A stretch of 64,000 nucleotides of DNA from Diplosphaera chodatii (Eukaryota; Chlorophyta; Trebouxiophyceae; Prasiolales; Stichococcaceae). The notes beneath the pieces are model-generated. The model was not told the DNA's origin and searched no databases. It was given only the letters and a program-made list of their open reading frames with translations. Both the position numbers and the translations under genes were made by a program. How positions within the stretch are numbered: the stretch's first letter is position 1; the number at the start of each line of letters is the position of its first letter. Where the stretch lies: positions 2,046,001-2,110,000 of the forward strand of contig JAALGY010000008.1 in the NCBI GenBank assembly GCA_032358165.1, read 5' to 3'. Of this stretch, positions 58,801 through 64,000 are shown one piece after another.

Positions 58801-59264
58801 AGGCCGGCAAGTCTCCAGCAGCAGCAGCAGCCGCACCGGTGGTGGCGCCAGCAGCCCCAACAGCAGCAAGCTCAGCCGCTGCTGGCGCCGCAGGCCCCGC
58901 TGCCAATGGTCTGCCAGCAGCAGAGCAGCCGGCAGCTGTCACGGCTGGTGCCGCGCCTGGGAACAGCCCTGCTGAGACAGCGGACGCAGCAGGAGCAGGG
59001 TCGCAGCGGGCTGATGTGGATGCAGCTGGCGATGCGATCGGCAGCATGCGGATAGCAGCCGAGCCGCCGGCGGCAGCGGAGGCAGCAGCGCGGGGCACCG
59101 GCACAGACGTCAGCGCTGCTGCAGATGGCACAGGCACAGATGCGGCGTCGTCGCCGAGGGCGGGGGACGTGACGTCGCCGCTGGCGGAGAGCGCCGCGGC
59201 GCTGCCGGGCAGCCACCCGGTGCAGGTCTCTCCCATCAGCTCGCCGCTGAAGCCCTCCGGATAG
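52892..59264 (+). CDS. Cytosolic glutamyl-tRNA synthetase (eukaryotic type)
   Basis: Twenty exons from 52892-53046 to 58692-59264, summing to 973 residues (others include 53322-53436, 54212-54286, 54401-54507, 56414-56521 and 58366-58491). The N-terminal 200 residues are the GST-like domain ('[15 protein letters not shown]', '[17 protein letters not shown]') that docks on partner proteins. The class I catalytic core has '[19 protein letters not shown]' with the HIGH motif, '[17 protein letters not shown]', '[20 protein letters not shown]' and the KMSKS equivalent 'VLSKRKL'. The anticodon-binding part is the eukaryotic/archaeal beta-barrel type ('WGAAPVV', '[10 protein letters not shown]'). 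It charges tRNA-Glu in the cytosol. Oddities: about 30 extra residues before '[11 protein letters not shown]', a GC-starting intron after 58491, and a 180-residue Ala/Pro/Lys-rich tail after '[12 protein letters not shown]'. Confidence 0.95.
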
Positions 59265-59649
59265 GAGGCTGGGAGGCGTGGCCCACATTTCTAGCTTCTT
59301 TCACAGCACCCACCCTGTTGCTGGCTGTCATGACTGCACAGCTCAGCCCCCAGACAGATCTGATGCAGTCGAGTCTGTGCTGTACGAACATGATTGCACC
59401 TGCAGACCGAGAGGGGTCTCAAAAAAGTATCTGAATTCCATCATGCATCAGCTTCTGCCGTGTGACCAGGCCCCTCTGCTTGTTATCAGCACTACATGCC
59501 CAAAAACTGCGAGCACGACATCCACTGCAGCTGACAGCTTCGCAGTCAGCCTTAGCAATCAAGCCCTCGCTCGGCAGTCGCATATATCTAAGTCTATCAG
59601 GAAACCATACATTTGTGAGATTAGCAGCATGTCATCAAACGAACATGAA
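59265..59649. other. Convergent spacer, tRNA synthetase (+) / SWIM protein (-)
   Basis: 385 nt between two stop codons. It holds both 3' UTRs. No other feature seen. Confidence 0.4.
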
Positions 59650-61629
59650 TCACTGCAGGCTCTTTGGCAGCCGTCTTGTGCCCGGCCTGCCCGCTGCGCT
59701 ACTACCACCACCATCGGTAGCACCTGCCGCACTGCTGCGCGTCCTGCCGCCACCCTTGGTCCCTGCCTTCGACCCCGCCTTTGCAGCCGCCTTTGGCCGC
59801 TTGTTTGATGCCAGGCTGGCTTTCGACCCCTTCCGATTGGCAGTGGTGTCCGCTGCGGCCCCATCGGCATCGCCTGCGCCCTTGTCGGCTGCTGCGTCCG
59901 CCTCTCGTGCGTCTGGCCCCTCGACTGCGCTGCCCTTTTCGCCATCGGCTGCGCCACCAGTGCCTCCCTCTGCACTTGCCGCTGCATCCAGCTGCCTGTC
60001 CACAGCCTGCAGCGCAGCCAGCTGTGCGTAATGGCCAAACGAAATGTTTGTCGCGATTGCCTTGCATGCGAGTCAGGGCCACTGATGCAGACGTTGGATG
60101 TAGCGTCACTGAGGCATGTTGCAAGGGTTGCAAGGGGGGTGTAGCAGCTGAGAAAAAACCCGCCGCGCCTGGTGCCAGTCCTGCGGGTGCTTTGCCACGC
60201 CCAGCTGCTGCAGCACCAGTCGGATGTGCTTGCACTCGCGCTGCCGGATGCGGAAGTCCATGCACTGGCAGCTGTGCCGCTCGTCTGTGAGCGTCACCAC
60301 ATACTTGCTGCCCGTGGACCCCAACACTGCAAACCTGCAAATCAAGGTCAACACGGGTGACTGGCATTTTTTGTAGAGGAGCGTAGCGCATTGTCATTGG
60401 ACACAGACTGCACATTGATTGGACGCTGTTTGCGTCACTCTCACTGGGCCTTGTCGGGGCCGAAGTCGATGAGGCCGGACATTTCGAGGTCCTTGAGCTT
60501 GCCCGCCAGCTTCTTGTGGTCCACCGCCGGCTGCACAGCACACCGAGTGCACAGCTGAGCCCCTTCCTGACTTCAGCTGCTCACAGGAGGAACTGTAGGG
60601 CGCACACGTGTTTTTCCAGCTGGCTAGGCGCCCTGGGCTGCGTGTGCATGACGGCCTGCACCAATCGCACCCGCGCCAAGCCCGTTTACACTCTGCCATG
60701 GTGACACACCCTTTGAATGTTGCAACCCTCAGAGCCACCACGTGTGCCGTGAGCTCACCAGCTTCCTTACGCTGCGCCCATCCTCCCCTGTCGCTCCATC
60801 CGCTTCCTCGTCCTCCTCGTCTTCCTCCTCCACGTAGCCCGGGCCCCCGATGATCTTGCCCCTGACATCGGCGTCGGGCGACCTGCGGCGCCGCTTCGGC
60901 GCGCCGGTGCACCTGCTGAAATGCTGCTTGATGCCCTTGTCGAAGCCCTGCGTGCAGAAAGCGGACCTGGTCATAAACGTGGAGAGGCCTGGACCCGCTC
61001 CCACAGGATGCAAGTGCAGGGGAGGCAGCATACCAATGCAGCATGGATGACGCCGCGGCGGCTACCTTGCCGCACTTGGGGCACACGCCGTCCACGTACA
61101 TAGCCGCCAGCTGGCGCTCCTCATCGTTCAGCTCCGCCGGCGCCTCGCCACCCTGCCGCCGCGAGTGCCGCGTGGGCGGCCCCGGCTGCGGCTTGGGCTT
61201 GCGGGGCGCCGTGCGCTTCCTGCGATCGCCACAGCGGCAGGACGCTGTGCAGTCATGACGCCGTCAGCCTTGATGCTGCATGAAGGCGTCGCTGCTGCTG
61301 GTACCAACCACCAGAGTGTGCAAGGTCACAGGCCCTGTCTTCCGTGCCACTCGCTTTGGCTTGGCTGTGGTCGCCACAAGCTTGTCGGCGGCATCCGCGA
61401 GGCCCAGCTGCTGCAGCCGCGCCCGGTTGCGCGTGATGCTGTATGCAAACCATACGCCACATCATCGGATACTTCTCAAGCTGCGCTCTCCCGGAAGCTG
61501 CCAAAGTCGTGAGATGCAGGGCCGCTGGGGGCGTGGCCAACATGCGGCATGACGCCTGCTGCCGCGCATGCAGCACAGCAAAGTCACGCACATCTCCAAC
61601 CGCTGCGCCTCATAGCTGTCGGGCGCCAT
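59650..61629 (-). CDS. SWIM-type zinc-finger protein
   Basis: Seven exons: 61629-61592, 61438-61330, 61215-61066, 60947-60771, 60530-60445, 60334-60160 (or to 60169) and 60006-59650; about 363 residues. The short first exon gives MAPDSYEAQRLE, joined to 'RNRARLQQLGLADAADKLV', a Y-E-x2-R / N-R-x2-L pattern seen at the start of several nuclear proteins. 'GVCPKCGK' with 'GIKQHFSRC' in the next exon forms a C-x2-C...H-x3-C zinc site. The SWIM finger is 'CQCMDFRIRQRECKH' (C-x-C-x10-C-x-H), preceded by 'YVVTLTDERHS'. An acidic run 'EEEDEEDEEADG' and an Ala/Lys/Gly-rich tail of about 90 residues complete it. SWIM domains bind DNA or proteins; nuclear location is inferred. The exact family was not recognised. 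Confidence 0.75.
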
Positions 61630-62353
61630 GCTGCCGGAGGTCAAAGAGATCACTTGTCAGCAACTCTTGTCAGCTGCCACATCACACGTGACTCCTGTCC
61701 TGACCGTGCATCCCTGCATGCACCCACGCTTGCAGGGCATGTGCGCCAGCTGCAGCATGCACAGGTGCAGATGTCGCGATTGAGGGCCAGCACAGAGTGC
61801 AGTTGATGTCTGCCAAGTGTGCACTGCGAACAAGGGGAGTAGAAGCCTTTGACTCCCGTTGCTTGCGACATGTGGCACAGGCAGCTGTGCTGCAACAATG
61901 ACACATGGGCCTCGAGTGATCCTTGGCACGATCGCAAGATCCACCACGTGAGGTGATGTGAAGCCAAACGAGTGCATGCCTGCGACTCGAGGCGAGCACG
62001 GCAACTTCGCTTCGCAAGCTGCTCATTCCCTCTGATGTGCGACAGTCAGCTTCGTGCAAGCAAACACAACGAACAGTCGTCCTCAGATCTATCTACGCCA
62101 GCCGTAAGGCACCTCAAGGTCGGTCGGCTTGGAGCAGGTCAACTGCACATGAAGTATGGCTCCGGCAGCTGAATGCCCCTTCATTTCTGTTTCATGTGCT
62201 GACGCACAAACCTGCTTGAGCACGGCAGCTGCATATCGGGTATTGGATGTGGCTGCGCCCACGTGCATGCAGGAGACCACCCGCTGCTGAGGTAGGTTCA
62301 ATACTACTTGGGTGCAGGTTCTCTTCTCAACGGAGTATTATTGATACACCATT
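61630..62353. promoter_or_regulatory. Divergent region, SWIM protein (-) / acyltransferase (+)
   Basis: 724 nt between divergent ATGs. I find no exon here. Confidence 0.4.
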
Positions 62354-64000
62354 ATGGGCGCTACCCCAGCTGAGCAGTCTACCGGCCGAAAGAGCTCGGT
62401 CGGCATGCCTGCGTCACATGCTGCCGCGCTGCGGCAGGCATTGCTGCCCTTCAGCGGCCTGCGGGTCATCTCAGCCGTCCAAATCATGCTGCGCAGCATT
62501 CATTGATGCTGCACATCATTCCTACGCATGGCTGCCGGTTCCAGGATGCGCAGCTGCATGACGTCAGTGAGGAACCCATGCCCTGCGCCCTGCATCATAC
62601 CAAGCTTGGAGACGGAAGGAATGCTGGCAAATCGATATGTGCCTGATCGCAGGTGTTCCACCACATGATGCTGCGCAACTTCAGCCCTGACGAGCTCAAC
62701 AATGCGTATCGCGCCCACCCTGTGGCATTCAACGCCCTCCTGAGCGGAAACCTGGGCCTGGACACCCTGTTCTCATCTCTGCCTTCCTGGCGGCCCTCAC
62801 ACTGGTACCCGCCCTCGAGAAGGCCCACGGAGCCACCTGCAAGGTCAGAACTGGCTGCGGCGGTCGATGAAAAACTGAGCTGCATTTGCACCGCATTTCA
62901 CGTCACGTGAGACTGGGATGTAGGTACTGTGATGCCTGCTGCTACAACCAGGACAGACGAGCTGTTGTCTCGCATGTGCCACTGCCAGTGTCCGACGTGA
63001 CTGCAGCAGGCCTGACAACTGCGTCATGTCTAGAGCCTGGAGTGCCTGAAGCTTGTGCTATCTCACATATATCGCGCAGGAGGTGCTGCGGTACTGGTAC
63101 CGCCGAGTGGTTCGAATCGCGCCAGCCCACTGGGCCTGCCTGGTCGTCACCTACGTCTTCATGCTGCGCGGCCGCCATGGGGCCATGCCGCCCGAGGCCG
63201 CAGCCGCCCTGAAGCACTTCCCTGAGCCGCTGTGCCCAGGTGATCAGCAGGCAGCACTCTATCTTCTTTCCTGCATGATGGCACAGTACACGACAGCTAC
63301 ACAGCAGGACTGGCTTTCGTAGTAAGAGGCTGATAAGTTGCACTCTCGTCATGCAGCAGGCATCACAGAGTGTGTGCTGCTTGCTGCGCTACAGGGGGGC
63401 TGTGGACGCATGGTGCGTTTCTGGGGCACCTGCACATGACCGCCAACTGCGGCACGCAGCTGTGGTCGCAGGTGCGTGAGCCACTTACAACCCTGAGCAT
63501 CTACAGGCAACAATGACCAAGCACTGATCAACAGCGGTATCTGATCGGTGGGATACTTGGGCCCGACCCTTCCTTGTACAGCTCCAGCACAGTGCTGCCA
63601 TGCGGCATGCTGTACGCCGTCTGTGAGCTGTAGCCGGCAGTGCTACTATGTGCCCTGAGCGACGCAGAAGTGGTTGCAGGCTGAGCACATGTGTGCTGAT
63701 TTGGAGGCAAGCACAGCAAATGGCACAGGGTTGGTGTAGTCCACGCATGGCCTTGCAGCAGCGCCATGCCATGCCGCAAGGCTTCGTCTGTCATGCGCAG
63801 GGGCTGCAGGCGGCATTCTGGCTGTGGGTGCCGCTGCTGGTGGCTGCCGCCCAGCCGCAGCGTGCAGGCTTCCGGCGCCGCGCGGCCATCCTTGCAGGTG
63901 CTGACGCGTGAACAAACATCATCCTCGAAATATGCCATCAACGCGGAGTGATATTTGATATGATTTGTGAACACATGCAGCTGCTTCTACTCACTGCAGG
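62354..64000 (+). CDS. Acyltransferase-3 family membrane protein (3' truncated, apparent frameshift)
   Basis: A short first frame from ATG 62354 gives 'MGATPAEQSTGRKSS' and ends 'PFSGLRVISAVQIML', the D/S-G-L-R start of the acyltransferase-3 domain (OafA / nose-resistant-to-fluoxetine type). Its donor is uncertain. Later exons: 62653-62843 ('FHHMMLRNFSPDELNN', 'SGNLGLDTLF'), 63080-63239 ('YWYRRVVRIAPAHWACLVV', the R-R-x2-R-I-x-P motif), 63395-63471 ('GHLHMTANCGTQLWSQ') and 63801-63897 ('FWLWVPLLVAAAQPQ', a membrane helix). The next exon begins at 64000 or beyond. These integral membrane proteins move acyl groups onto sugars, lipids or peptides. In 62653-62843 the frame after 'GLDTLF' is off by one base, so as written the protein would break there. 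Confidence 0.72.

Overview
This is nuclear DNA of a green alga, most likely a chlorophyte of the Chlorella/Coccomyxa (trebouxiophyte) kind; the class is an inference. The genes have many short exons, GC-rich coding sequence, donors such as GTGAGC, GTGCGC or GTGTGC, acceptors ending TGCAG, and some TGTAA poly(A) signals. Plastid-type proteins (ribosomal L6, initiation factor IF-3) sit beside cytosolic ones (ribosomal P2, glutamyl-tRNA synthetase). I see no rRNA, tRNA, CRISPR array or intact transposon. All exon structures were read by eye from splice sites and frame. For most genes the exon lengths sum to a whole number of codons, which supports them.

Layout. 1-11.5 kb holds housekeeping genes: a SAM-dependent methyltransferase (-, partial), ribosomal P2 (+), plastid L6 (-), a PRCC-type nuclear protein (+) and plastid IF-3 (+) with an RGG/Gln-rich insert. 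11.5-32.3 kb holds three tandem same-strand paralogues (A, B, C) for large secreted proteins. Each has a signal peptide, an unfamiliar N-terminal block, a Cys-rich GCC2/GCC3-like region and an extensin-like Pro-rich tract. A then has a kelch-type propeller, B has two copies of a bacterial-type Ig-like module with a DtNgNG loop, and C has one such module followed by the propeller. Exon sizes and phases match between paralogues, so the differences look like exact gain, loss or duplication of exon cassettes.

33.5-50.2 kb holds four paralogous bZIP-type regulators (D -, E -, F +, G -). All carry an exactly 72-nt leucine-zipper exon and a long C-terminal region that faintly recalls the DOG1 domain of plant TGA factors. 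D has a 5-nt frameshift inside its basic region, and F lacks the invariant basic-region Asn. 50.3-52.3 kb is an FHA-domain protein (FHA2-like) with a long Gln-rich tail. 52.9-59.3 kb is cytosolic glutamyl-tRNA synthetase with an Ala-rich tail. 59.6-61.6 kb is a SWIM zinc-finger protein. 62.3-64 kb is the start of a membrane acyltransferase-3 gene with an apparent 1-nt frameshift.

The two family expansions are the notable content: a modular set of predicted wall or matrix proteins, and next to it a cluster of diverging bZIP regulators. Nothing in the sequence shows that they work together. Several introns in unrelated genes appear to start with GC rather than GT.
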